IMG/VR virus record: IMGVR_UViG_3300042540_001146
Coordinates: 1 to 30,057 of that record
Origin: a virus
Strand: one strand, 5' to 3'
DNA: 30,057 bases
Shown: positions 15,495 through 22,989 of the stretch, in pieces
How positions within the stretch are numbered: position 1 is the stretch's first letter
How the letters are laid out: every line of letters starts with the position of its first letter
Made by a program: the position numbers and the translations under genes
The notes under the pieces: model-generated
What the model was told of the DNA's origin: nothing
The model's input: the letters and a program-made list of their open reading frames with translations, nothing else
Databases searched by the model: none

Positions 15495-18400
15495 ATGCCA
15501 AGATACCTTAGTAATAGAGTCAAAAGAACTCCACAGGGTTCACTATCTACTGATAGATATAGGTATTTGGATCTTGACCAGGCAGAACCAAATCTTGGAG
15601 ATCCTGCTGTACCGGGACCAACAATACCATTAGGAACTCAATATCAACTTATATCTCTTTTAGAAAATCCGGGAGAAAGATATTGGATTCCGGTTGGTGG
15701 AGGATTAATTCCTGCGGGAATTACTGTTTATGAAGAAGGTGTTATAACTCCACCGGGAGGAGTTAGTAGTATTAGTCAACTTAATTTTAAAGGAAGTGCT
15801 ATTACGGTACAGGGTTATTTGAATCCTGATGGGTCTCCTGCAATTGCCGCAACAATAACAGTATCTCCACCAGGAAATAATGGTGGAGTTTTATTTAAAG
15901 AAAATAATGACTTTGCAACATCTTCCAATTTAGTCTTTAATAGTTCTGTTGGAATTTTAACAATTGGTAATGGGTTAAATGTTGGTAGTGGTGGAGCACT
16001 TTTTACGGTACAACCAACTGGATTGGTTGGTATAGGAACCACAAATCCAACACAAGAATTGCACGTTCAGGGAGACCTTAGACTTACTGGAACAATTTAT
16101 GATTACTTTAATAATCCAGGAATTAATAATCAAATTTTAGTTAAAAATAATTTTGGTGGTTTAATTTGGACAAATCAAGATACAATTAGAGCAGGGGCAG
16201 GAGGAACATATCAACAAGTTCAGTTTCATAATTCTGCCGGATTAGTTGATGGAGCTTCAAACTTTGTATTTGATGAAGTTAATAATCGTGTTGGTATTGG
16301 AAGTACTAGACCAAAGGTTTTACTAGATGTTTTAGGAATATCTAGTTTTAAAGGCGGAACCTTTATTGATAATCTTACTATAACCGGAATAGCGACAATT
16401 GGAACTCTTGGAGTAACAGGAACCACAACAACTAGAAATCTTCAAGTTACTGGAGTTACAACAGTTGGATTTGTTACCGGAACAAGTGCTTATTTTACGG
16501 GTATTGTAACGGCAACAAAGTTTATCGGAGCAATTGATGTAACTGATTTATATGTAACCGGACTATCAACATTTAAGCAAAAAGTAAATATTGAGAGTGA
16601 TTTAGGTGTTACTGGTCTTACAACACTTAATCGTTTAAGAGTAAGTGGAATCTCAACATTTGATACTCAGGTAAATATTAATAATTTAAATGTTACTGGT
16701 GTAGGAACATTTGATAATATTAAACTTGATACAAATACGGTCAGTACAAATAGTGGAAATCTTATTCTAGATTCAAATGCAGGAACCACTCAAATTAATG
16801 ATGTAGTTTATGTAACTAGTACCACAGAATCAACAAATAAAGATACTGGTTCAATCGTTACGGAAGGTGGTGTTGGTATTGAAAAAAATCTTTATGTTGG
16901 TGGTAAAATTGGTATTACCTCAAGAGTAGAAGATTATTATGGAAATGTAGGTATTGCTGGTAGTGTTTTAATTTCTACTGGTATTGGAGTTAGTTGGGTT
17001 ACTCCATTTGCCGCTGGTATTCAAGGACTGCAAGGTGCTCAGGGACTTCAGGGTACTCAAGGAATACAAGGAACACAAGGACTTCAGGGTGCTCAAGGTT
17101 TACAGGGTACTCAAGGTCGTCAAGGTACTCAAGGATTGCAGGGTACTCAAGGACTTCAGGGTACTCAAGGTTTACAAGGCACTCAAGGTCGTCAAGGCAC
17201 TCAAGGTTTACAAGGCACTCAAGGTTTACAAGGCACACAAGGACTTCAGGGTGCTCAAGGATTACAAGGCACTCAAGGACTTCAGGGTACTCAAGGATTA
17301 CAAGGATTACAAGGTAGTGGTTCTCAGGGTTCTCAAGGTCTTCAGGGTACTCAAGGATTACAAGGGACGCAAGGACTTCAGGGTACTCAAGGATTACAAG
17401 GAACACAAGGACTTCAGGGTACTCAAGGTCGTCAGGGTACTCAAGGGTTACAGGGTGCTCAAGGACTTCAGGGTGCTCAAGGTCTCCAAGGTACTCAGGG
17501 ACTTCAGGGACTTGCAGGAACAACACAGGGTACTCAAGGACTTCAGGGTGCTCAAGGTTTACAGGGTGCTCAAGGTCTTCAGGGTACTCAAGGTCGTCAA
17601 GGTACTCAAGGACTTCAGGGTGCTCAAGGACTTCAGGGTGCTCAAGGACTTCAAGGACTTCAGGGACTTGCTGGAACAACTCAGGGTACTCAAGGTTCTC
17701 AAGGTTTACAGGGTACTCAAGGTCTTCAGGGACTTCAGGGACTTGCAGGAACAACTCAAGGTGCTCAAGGTACTCAAGGACTTCAAGGTACTCAAGGATT
17801 ACAAGGTACTCAAGGTTTACAGGGTACTCAAGGTTTACAGGGTGCTCAAGGTCTTCAGGGTACTCAAGGACTTCAGGGACTTCAAGGACTTGCAGGAACA
17901 ACTCAGGGTACTCAAGGGTTACAGGGTGCTCAAGGACTTCAGGGTCGTCAAGGTACTCAGGGTCTTCAAGGACTTGCGGGAACAACTCAAGGTACTCAAG
18001 GAACCCAAGGACTTCAGGGTGCTCAGGGACTTCAGGGACTTCAAGGACTTGCAGGAACAACACAGGGCACTCAAGGTTTGCAGGGTGCTCAGGGACTTCA
18101 GGGTCTTCAGGGTCTTCAGGGACCTGCAGGAACAACTCAAGGTGCTCAAGGTACTCAAGGACTTCAAGGTCGTCAAGGTACTCAAGGACTTCAGGGACCT
18201 GCAGGAACAACTCAAGGTGCTCAAGGTACTCAAGGTCTACAGGGTGCTCAAGGACTTCAGGGTCTTCAGGGACCTGCAGGAACAACTCAAGGTGCTCAAG
18301 GTACTCAAGGACTTCAAGGTCGTCAAGGTACTCAAGGACTTCAAGGACTTGCAGGAACAACTCAAGGTGCTCAAGGTACTCAAGGTTTACAGGGTGCTCA

Positions 18401-19265
18401 AGGTTTTCAGGGTCTTCAGGGACTTGCGGGAACAACTCAGGGAACCCAAGGTTTACAGGGTACTCAGGGTCTTCAGGGTACTCAGGGTCGTCAAGGTACT
18501 CAGGGTCTTCAAGGAGCTCAAGGAATTCCCGGTGCGCTCATAGCTACAATTCCATCAACAATTACAAAATCAACATTTACTGCTACTGCTGGTCAGACAA
18601 CATTCTCGGTTACGTATGGAGCACAATATATTCTTGTATATCTAAATGGTTCTCATTTACAAGAGTCTGTAGATTATACCGCAACTAATGGTACTACAGT
18701 TGTTCTTACCGTTGGTGCATCTGCCGGAGATATTATTGAGGTCGTATATTTTAACTTGGGCAATTATGTCGCAGGAATTCAAGGTTCTCAAGGACTTCAA
18801 GGTGCTACTGGTGCTACTGGAGCTACAAATGTTACTCTCTCTGATGACACAACTACCAATGCCACCAGATACCTTTTATTTGATGATATAACTACTGGTT
18901 CGGTTGATTCTGTGAATGTTTCATCCACAAAACTTACCTTTAATCCTTCAACAGGAAATCTTACTTGTGCCGGAACAGTTACAGCAAACTCCGATGAAAA
19001 AATTAAAGAAAATATCAAAACTATTGAAGGTGCATTAAATAAAGTTTGTGAACTTCGTGGAGTAGAATTTGATTATAAGCAAAATAATCAGCACTCGTTA
19101 GGGTTTATAGCTCAAGAAGTTGAAAAAGTTATACCTCATCTTGTTTTTGGTGATGATCCTAAATCAGTTGCATACCAAAACTTTGTTGCACTTCTTGTAG
19201 AAGCAATTAAAGAACTTAAATATGAGGTTGAAATTTTGAAGAATACTATAAATAATAACAAGTAA
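15495..19265 (+). CDS. Collagen-like tail fibre with C-terminal S74 peptidase/chaperone
   Basis: This 1256-aa protein starts two bases after the previous stop. Residues 1-110 form an N-terminal part with RYWIPVGGGLIPAGITVYEE. Residues about 175-490 hold fibre motifs, such as GLVGIGTTNPTQELHVQGDL, and many GVTT/GIST beta repeats. Residues about 508-1015 are collagen-like Gly-x-Gln triplets (mostly GLQGTQ or GLQGAQ hexamers). A beta domain follows (STFTATAGQTTFSVTYGAQY, then LVYLNGSHLQESVDY), then a second short collagen-like stretch (GIQGSQGLQGATGATGAT). The last 90 residues are an S74 intramolecular chaperone: S1166-D1167 in NSDEKIKENI is the expected self-cleavage site, followed by LRGVEFDYK, GFIAQEVEKVIPHLV and a helical C-terminus. 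It likely trimerises into a long fibre. Confidence 0.9.
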   Translation: MPRYLSNRVKRTPQGSLSTDRYRYLDLDQAEPNLGDPAVPGPTIPLGTQYQLISLLENPGERYWIPVGGGLIPAGITVYEEGVITPPGGVSSISQLNFKGSAITVQGYLNPDGSPAIAATITVSPPGNNGGVLFKENNDFATSSNLVFNSSVGILTIGNGLNVGSGGALFTVQPTGLVGIGTTNPTQELHVQGDLRLTGTIYDYFNNPGINNQILVKNNFGGLIWTNQDTIRAGAGGTYQQVQFHNSAGLVDGASNFVFDEVNNRVGIGSTRPKVLLDVLGISSFKGGTFIDNLTITGIATIGTLGVTGTTTTRNLQVTGVTTVGFVTGTSAYFTGIVTATKFIGAIDVTDLYVTGLSTFKQKVNIESDLGVTGLTTLNRLRVSGISTFDTQVNINNLNVTGVGTFDNIKLDTNTVSTNSGNLILDSNAGTTQINDVVYVTSTTESTNKDTGSIVTEGGVGIEKNLYVGGKIGITSRVEDYYGNVGIAGSVLISTGIGVSWVTPFAAGIQGLQGAQGLQGTQGIQGTQGLQGAQGLQGTQGRQGTQGLQGTQGLQGTQGLQGTQGRQGTQGLQGTQGLQGTQGLQGAQGLQGTQGLQGTQGLQGLQGSGSQGSQGLQGTQGLQGTQGLQGTQGLQGTQGLQGTQGRQGTQGLQGAQGLQGAQGLQGTQGLQGLAGTTQGTQGLQGAQGLQGAQGLQGTQGRQGTQGLQGAQGLQGAQGLQGLQGLAGTTQGTQGSQGLQGTQGLQGLQGLAGTTQGAQGTQGLQGTQGLQGTQGLQGTQGLQGAQGLQGTQGLQGLQGLAGTTQGTQGLQGAQGLQGRQGTQGLQGLAGTTQGTQGTQGLQGAQGLQGLQGLAGTTQGTQGLQGAQGLQGLQGLQGPAGTTQGAQGTQGLQGRQGTQGLQGPAGTTQGAQGTQGLQGAQGLQGLQGPAGTTQGAQGTQGLQGRQGTQGLQGLAGTTQGAQGTQGLQGAQGFQGLQGLAGTTQGTQGLQGTQGLQGTQGRQGTQGLQGAQGIPGALIATIPSTITKSTFTATAGQTTFSVTYGAQYILVYLNGSHLQESVDYTATNGTTVVLTVGASAGDIIEVVYFNLGNYVAGIQGSQGLQGATGATGATNVTLSDDTTTNATRYLLFDDITTGSVDSVNVSSTKLTFNPSTGNLTCAGTVTANSDEKIKENIKTIEGALNKVCELRGVEFDYKQNNQHSLGFIAQEVEKVIPHLVFGDDPKSVAYQNFVALLVEAIKELKYEVEILKNTINNNK
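17016..18533 (+). repeat. 18-base collagen-like repeat array
   Basis: The array consists of variants of an 18-base unit (CTTCAGGGTACTCAAGGA-like) encoding Gly-Leu-Gln-Gly-(Thr/Ala/Arg)-Gln, over roughly 1.5 kb. Eleven AGTTQ interruptions (G-T-T-Q before the next Gly, breaking the triplet phase) occur only after about 17510. One other break (GSGSQ) lies near 17315. Because units lack stop codons in several frames, long spurious open frames exist on both strands here. Confidence 0.95.
19247..19254 (+). promoter_or_regulatory. Candidate T4-type late promoter before tip gene
   Basis: An exact TATAAATA lies 27 bases upstream of the GTG start at 19281, inside the last codons of the collagen-like fibre gene. 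The spacing is close to that of the motif before gene 26. This would let the receptor-binding tip gene be transcribed on its own in addition to read-through. Confidence 0.42.
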
Positions 19266-19280
19266 ATTAATGAAAGTAGA

Positions 19281-19904
19281 GTGGCAATAGTTATTGGTGG
19301 TGGTTCCGGTAATGCTATCTCAATCAATTCTTCTGTAGGATCTGCTGGACAAGTAATTGTTTCTGACGGAACCAATTCTTCGTGGGGAAGTGTTTCTGGA
19401 GATGGATTTGTAGCGGGAACAAAACTGATGTTTGCTCAAGATATAGCACCAACTGGATGGACTAGAGTAACAGACGATTCGGCAAATAACAGAATGCTTA
19501 GAGTCGTATCTGGTGGTGGTGATGTTGGTGGTGCCTTCGCAGGTTCTGCATCCCCAATTCTGAATAATGTAGTTCCGGCACACACTCATAGTTTTACCAC
19601 TGGTAATCAAAGTGTGGATCACAGTCACACCGGAAATACTAATAATGAATCAAATGACCACGCACACATCTATAGTGCAAGTAATAATAATAATACGACA
19701 CGTGATGTCTTAGGGTTAAATGCAGCAGTTAATAGTGGAGTATTTAATGCTGGGACTAGTGGTGTAACTGCCAACCACTTTCACTCATTTGGTACAGGTG
19801 GACAAAGTGTCTCACACAGTCACAGCGGTACTACAGATAATGGTTCTAGTGCAACAAACTGGGCTCCTAGATATATTAATATGATTTTATGCTCTAAAAA
19901 TTAA
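19281..19904 (+). CDS. Tail-fibre tip/collar-like adhesin with regular His-x-His motifs
   Basis: This 207-aa protein has a GTG start. The preceding fibre stop TAA (19263-19265) is in the same frame, and no in-frame ATG occurs until about residue 49, past the conserved-looking MAIVIGGGSGNAISIN start. Residues 32-70 (GQVIVSDGTNSSWGSVSGDG, then TKLMFAQDIAPTGWTRV) look like a tail-collar domain. The C-terminal half carries five His-x-His pairs at residues 101/103, 114/116, 127/129, 166/168 and 179/181. The spacings are 13, 13, 39 (3 x 13) and 13. In T4 gp37, His-x-His motifs bind iron in the needle-like receptor-binding tip. A similar trimeric metal-bound needle is inferred. It lies directly after the long fibre gene, as a tip should. 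Confidence 0.8.
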   Translation: MAIVIGGGSGNAISINSSVGSAGQVIVSDGTNSSWGSVSGDGFVAGTKLMFAQDIAPTGWTRVTDDSANNRMLRVVSGGGDVGGAFAGSASPILNNVVPAHTHSFTTGNQSVDHSHTGNTNNESNDHAHIYSASNNNNTTRDVLGLNAAVNSGVFNAGTSGVTANHFHSFGTGGQSVSHSHSGTTDNGSSATNWAPRYINMILCSKN

Positions 19905-19908
19905 AAAA

Positions 19909-20511
19909 ATGATTATGGAAAACGAAGAACTTATTTTGGGTTATCAATGGTCTCCCGAAACTAAAAAATATATCGGTGAATACAAATTTCCAAATAATAA
20001 AGACAAGGACGAGATTCATTTACCACCATTTACCACACTAGTAAAACCTCCAGAGACAGGAAAAGAATCTGTTGCATACTGGAATGGTGGGGAATGGTTT
20101 ATAGATATAGATCCTGATGCTATAACTGAACATCCTCCAATTAATGATTATGAGTTGTTAATGCCGGATTATATTGATTACTTAAAATCTAATGATTTAT
20201 GGACTACCGATGATGAAAATAAAAGACAAGAAGCACTAGATAATGTAGAAAAAAGAAGAATAGAACAAGAAAGAGAACAAGAGGAAATAGAAAAAAATAA
20301 AGATTATCTAGAATTGTTAAAAAATATTAGAAATCAATTACTTACACAATCAGATTGGACTCAATTGCCAGATGTACCATTATCCGAAGAGCAAAAAGAA
20401 TCTTGGAGAATCTATAGGCAAAAACTAAGAGATTTGCCAGAAAATATTAATGATCCAAAAGCATTAGTTCTTGACCAAACACATCCAGATTGGCCGATTG
20501 CTTTTATTTGA
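19909..20511 (+). CDS. Fibre-assembly chaperone-like protein
   Basis: This 200-aa protein starts four bases after the tip gene. An ATG at 19909 and a second at 19915 are both possible starts. The N-terminal part (ELILGYQWSPETKKYIGEYK, and SVAYWNGGEWFIDI) resembles tail-fibre assembly proteins. Residues about 100-130 are a charged coiled coil rich in Glu and Arg. The C-terminal region LRNQLLTQSDWTQLPDVPLS-like (residues about 145-165), then EEQKESWRIYRQKLRDLP, is the signature of the phage tail-assembly chaperone group (XkdW/gpTfa C-terminal type). These proteins help fibre trimers fold and are usually next to the fibre tip gene, as here. The exact client protein is inferred. Confidence 0.78.
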   Translation: MIMENEELILGYQWSPETKKYIGEYKFPNNKDKDEIHLPPFTTLVKPPETGKESVAYWNGGEWFIDIDPDAITEHPPINDYELLMPDYIDYLKSNDLWTTDDENKRQEALDNVEKRRIEQEREQEEIEKNKDYLELLKNIRNQLLTQSDWTQLPDVPLSEEQKESWRIYRQKLRDLPENINDPKALVLDQTHPDWPIAFI

Positions 20512-20549
20512 TACTTAATGTATTATAATCTATAACTATAAATTTAAAT

Positions 20550-20882
20550 ATGAAAAAAGGAACCTTCTGCCCTCTTATTAAAAAAGAATGTATAGAAAAT
20601 AAATGTGCTTGGTTTACTCAGATTAGAGGAGTAAATCCAAACACCGGACAAGAAGTTGACGATTGGGCGTGTGCCGTGAAATGGATGCCTATACTTACTA
20701 TTGAAGTTGCACAAAAATCAAATCAAACTGGCGCTGCGGTTGAGTCCTTTAGAAATGAAGTCGTAAAGGCAAATCAACAAAATCAGCAACTTTATATGAA
20801 TACTTTACAACAAGGAATTGTTCCGGCACAAATTACCCCACTAAATCAACCAATAAACACTCTACCCGAAGCAGAGTTCTAA
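20550..20882 (+). CDS. Small Cys-containing hypothetical protein
   Basis: This 110-aa protein has an N-terminal Cys cluster: C7, C14 and C19 within TFCPLIKKECIENKCAWF, and C41 in DDWACAVKW. That could bind a metal or an iron-sulphur cluster. The rest is Gln/Asn-rich and helical (EVVKANQQNQQLYMNTLQQG). I do not recognise a named family. It lies between a fibre chaperone and a small adhesin gene. The 38-base leader contains TATAAATT at 20537-20544, which is too close to the ATG to be a convincing late promoter. It may be a small virion or regulatory protein. Confidence 0.75.
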   Translation: MKKGTFCPLIKKECIENKCAWFTQIRGVNPNTGQEVDDWACAVKWMPILTIEVAQKSNQTGAAVESFRNEVVKANQQNQQLYMNTLQQGIVPAQITPLNQPINTLPEAEF

Positions 20883-20891
20883 GTTGCTAAT

Positions 20892-20899
20892 TATAAATA
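20892..20899 (+). promoter_or_regulatory. TATAAATA motif just before small adhesin gene
   Basis: An exact T4 late-promoter motif lies 9 bases before the ATG at 20909. By the T4 rule, transcription would start only about four bases before the ATG, leaving no room for a ribosome-binding site. It may therefore serve downstream genes of the cassette array, allow leaderless translation, or be chance. Confidence 0.3.
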
Positions 20900-20908
20900 A
20901 AAATAAAA

Positions 20909-21190
20909 ATGGGAAAGGCAAGAGATACTGGTAATTTTGTTTCTGATAATATTGCATTTGCCAATATTACAAATGATAGATTGGGAATTGGAACAACTAG
21001 TCCATCATCTGCTTTGGATGTAAATGGAACCATTACGGCAAGTAATACTCCATTTTTTAGAACTGGACCAACAATTTCTGCGGACTATACAATCGGTCCA
21101 TCTTATAATGAAATGAGTGTTGGTCCAATCACAATAAATAGTGGCGTCACAGTAACTGTAAGTTCAGGCGGCAATTGGGTTATTATTTGA
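20909..21190 (+). CDS. Small fibre/adhesin protein with IGTTSP motif
   Basis: This 93-aa protein combines a short N-terminal region (MGKARDTGNFVSDNIAFANI) with the fibre motif RLGIGTTSPSSALDVNGTIT. The giant fibres use the same motif (GIGTTTPTSNLTVNG, GIGTTNPTQELHVQG). Its C-terminal beta strands (INSGVTVTVSSGGNWVII) look like a trimerising cap. It is a stand-alone mini-version of the fibre module and begins the array of small adhesin genes that runs to 23474. Role inferred: a small virion adhesin or fibre accessory. Confidence 0.75.
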   Translation: MGKARDTGNFVSDNIAFANITNDRLGIGTTSPSSALDVNGTITASNTPFFRTGPTISADYTIGPSYNEMSVGPITINSGVTVTVSSGGNWVII

Positions 21191-21198
21191 GATAAAAT

Positions 21199-21741
21199 AT
21201 GAGTACTTTAAAAACTAATACAATTCAGACAGTTGCGGGGAAGACAATACTTGGTAGTACTGGAAGTATTCTTCAAGTTGTATATGGAGAGGATACGTCA
21301 CAATTTGATGTGACTGTTCTCAGATCTTATCAAGTATATTATAGTTTAAATGTTACTGCAATTGCCAATAATAGTAGATATGTTTTAGATGGATTTTTTA
21401 CTGGATGGTCTGGAGTATCGTTAGGTGGTGACTTTAGGTATGGTAGATCAAATATTGGATATTCTGTAACAATTTCAGGATCAACTACAAGAATACTTGG
21501 TGTAGATGGAATAAATGGAGATTCTTGGGCACAAACCAGTGGGGCTATTGATAGTTTTGGAAGGGTAATAGTGGGGCAAGCACTACATAGTAGACCTGTA
21601 GTTTATACTTCAACATCTCCGGCAGGAACTTTACTAACATTCAATCTTCTTGCTGCGTCTTATGAGGTTGTACCATTAAGACTTACTACTTCAGGATTTG
21701 GACAAAAATCTGGATTTACTATAATGGAGGTGTCAGCATGA
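21199..21741 (+). CDS. Small adhesin, cassette copy 1
   Basis: This 180-aa protein has the N-terminal signature STLKTNTIQTVAGKTILGST, followed by GSILQVVYGE. It is clearly paralogous to the protein at 22100 (STLRTDVITTVAGKPILNST, GSIIQVVHVA). Both end in MEVSA, while the middles have diverged. The pattern of constant ends and a variable core suggests a fixed virion anchor with an exchangeable receptor-binding body. The stop overlaps the next start as ATGA (21738-21741). There is no enzymatic motif. The beta-rich core (SRYVLDGFFTGWSGVSLGGD) is of unknown fold. Confidence 0.8.
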   Translation: MSTLKTNTIQTVAGKTILGSTGSILQVVYGEDTSQFDVTVLRSYQVYYSLNVTAIANNSRYVLDGFFTGWSGVSLGGDFRYGRSNIGYSVTISGSTTRILGVDGINGDSWAQTSGAIDSFGRVIVGQALHSRPVVYTSTSPAGTLLTFNLLAASYEVVPLRLTTSGFGQKSGFTIMEVSA

Positions 21742-22100
21742 TTGAGTTGGATATTCTTAAAAAGTTTAGTACTGATATTTCATCTGCAGTTTTATCCTTA
21801 AGACCTAATGCACAATTTTTAGTACGAGGAAATTGTTATGAAGGTATAGAATGGTTAGAAAAACCAGTATGGGAAGGTGGTCAAAAGAAACCCACAAAAG
21901 AAGAGGTAGACGCAGAAATAATAAGACTTCAAAGAGAGTGGGACAATACCGAATATCAACGCCTGAGAGCAGCAGAATATCCACCGATGGCTGATTATCT
22001 TGACGGTATTGTAAAAAACGATCAAGAGCAAATACAAACATATATTGATGCCTGTCTTGCGGTAAAGGCAAAATATCCTAAACCAGAAGGTGTAGAGTAA
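21738..22100 (+). CDS. Small tail-fibre assembly chaperone-like protein, cassette copy 1
   Basis: This 120-aa protein overlaps the adhesin stop by four bases. An N-terminal module (AVLSLRPNAQFLVRGNCYEG, then IEWLEKP) leads to a charged helix (TKEEVDAEIIRLQREWDNTE). The hallmark YQRLRAAEYPPMADYLDGIV follows, and the C-terminus is AKYPKPEGVE. This (E/S)YPP(M/I)xxxLD helix resembles small phage tail-assembly chaperones. It is paralogous to the 22684 protein. Translational coupling to the adhesin supports a dedicated chaperone role; this is inference. Confidence 0.8.
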   Translation: MIELDILKKFSTDISSAVLSLRPNAQFLVRGNCYEGIEWLEKPVWEGGQKKPTKEEVDAEIIRLQREWDNTEYQRLRAAEYPPMADYLDGIVKNDQEQIQTYIDACLAVKAKYPKPEGVE

Positions 22101-22684
22101 TGAGTACTTTAAGAACTGACGTAATCACAACGGTTGCCGGAAAACCCATTCTTAATAGTACTGGAAGTATTATACAGGTTGTTCATGTTGCAAAAAGTGA
22201 TAGTTTTACCGGAGTATCCGTGCAAACTGGTACTGGTTATTACATAGATGTTCCTGGATTAAGTGCATCAATAACACCGAGTAGTTCAAGTAATAGAATA
22301 CTTATTTTGACTAATCTGTATGTTGGAGCATCAACAGAAGGAGCATCCGGATATCAGGTACATTTTAGAATAAAAAGAAACGGAAGTCCTTTTTTCTTTT
22401 CACCTATCTTCGAAGGTGTTAGACCCGCATCGGCAGGAACAATTAACATGTATACAGACCCAGCATATGATCCCGCCAGCCTTCAATATAGAATGTCACA
22501 ACTTAGTGGAGTTCATTATGATAGTCCGGCATCTACATCGTCAGTAACTTATCAAATAGCATTAGGTAGATATTCTGGTAGTCCCACTGTTTATTTAAAT
22601 AGATCACAAATCTTTCAAAATGTCGCTAATGATTATGATTCTGTTCCTACTTCCACCTTAACATTAATGGAGGTTTCTGCATAA
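22100..22684 (+). CDS. Small adhesin, cassette copy 2
   Basis: This 194-aa paralogue of the 21199 protein shares the N-terminal STLRTDVITTVAGKPILNST block and the C-terminal MEVSA. The central part has little visible similarity to copy 1. It contains the beta-rich RILILTNLYVGASTEGASGY and YQIALGRYSGSPTVYLNRSQ stretches. It starts on the stop of the previous chaperone (TAATG) and its own stop overlaps the next start in the same way (22680s). The variable core probably sets binding specificity. Confidence 0.8.
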   Translation: MSTLRTDVITTVAGKPILNSTGSIIQVVHVAKSDSFTGVSVQTGTGYYIDVPGLSASITPSSSSNRILILTNLYVGASTEGASGYQVHFRIKRNGSPFFFSPIFEGVRPASAGTINMYTDPAYDPASLQYRMSQLSGVHYDSPASTSSVTYQIALGRYSGSPTVYLNRSQIFQNVANDYDSVPTSTLTLMEVSA

Positions 22685-22989
22685 TGGATTTAACAAAAGC
22701 AATACTATCATTAAGACCCGGATCCGTATGGTCATTAGATGGTGAATCTTATGACGGATTATGGTGGTCTAATGAAAACGAACTTCCTCCACCAACAGAG
22801 GAAGAACTTCAAGCGGAAGGAGAAAGACTTCAACAAGAATATGAAAGTAAACAATATCAAAGAGACCGTGCCTCTGCTTATCCACCTATTCGAGAACAAC
22901 TAGATACTTTATATCATCAAGGTTATGATGGTTGGAAAGCGACTATTGATGAAGTCAAAAATAAATATCCAAAACCAGAAAACTTATGA
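22684..22989 (+). CDS. Small tail-fibre assembly chaperone-like protein, cassette copy 2
   Basis: This 101-aa paralogue of the 21738 protein opens with AILSLRPGSVWSLDGESYDG. The middle helix is EEELQAEGERLQQEYESKQY, followed by RASAYPPIREQLDTLYHQGY, and it ends in KNKYPKPENL. The order of blocks is the same as copy 1, with a shorter linker. Its stop overlaps the next gene start as ATGA. It is likely the dedicated helper of the adhesin encoded just upstream. Confidence 0.8.
   Translation: MDLTKAILSLRPGSVWSLDGESYDGLWWSNENELPPPTEEELQAEGERLQQEYESKQYQRDRASAYPPIREQLDTLYHQGYDGWKATIDEVKNKYPKPENL

Noticed and set aside
16999-18435. Antisense open frame of 478 codons over the collagen repeat
   Set aside because: It follows from the lack of stop codons in the repeat unit; there is no ribosome-binding site or promoter and the protein is pure low-complexity sequence.
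17016-18533. CRISPR-like array
   Set aside because: Repeats are contiguous, degenerate, in frame with a fibre gene and have no unique spacers.
16984-18543. Long open frame of 519 codons in a second forward frame across the collagen repeat
   Set aside because: It is made only of the 18-base repeat read in another frame, with no start signal or non-repeat domain of its own.
20508-20529. TTGATA ... TATAAT as a sigma70 promoter
   Set aside because: The spacer is only 10 bases, far from the 16-18 needed.
20537-20544. TATAAATT as a promoter for the 110-aa gene
   Set aside because: It lies only six bases before the ATG and departs from the consensus in the last base.
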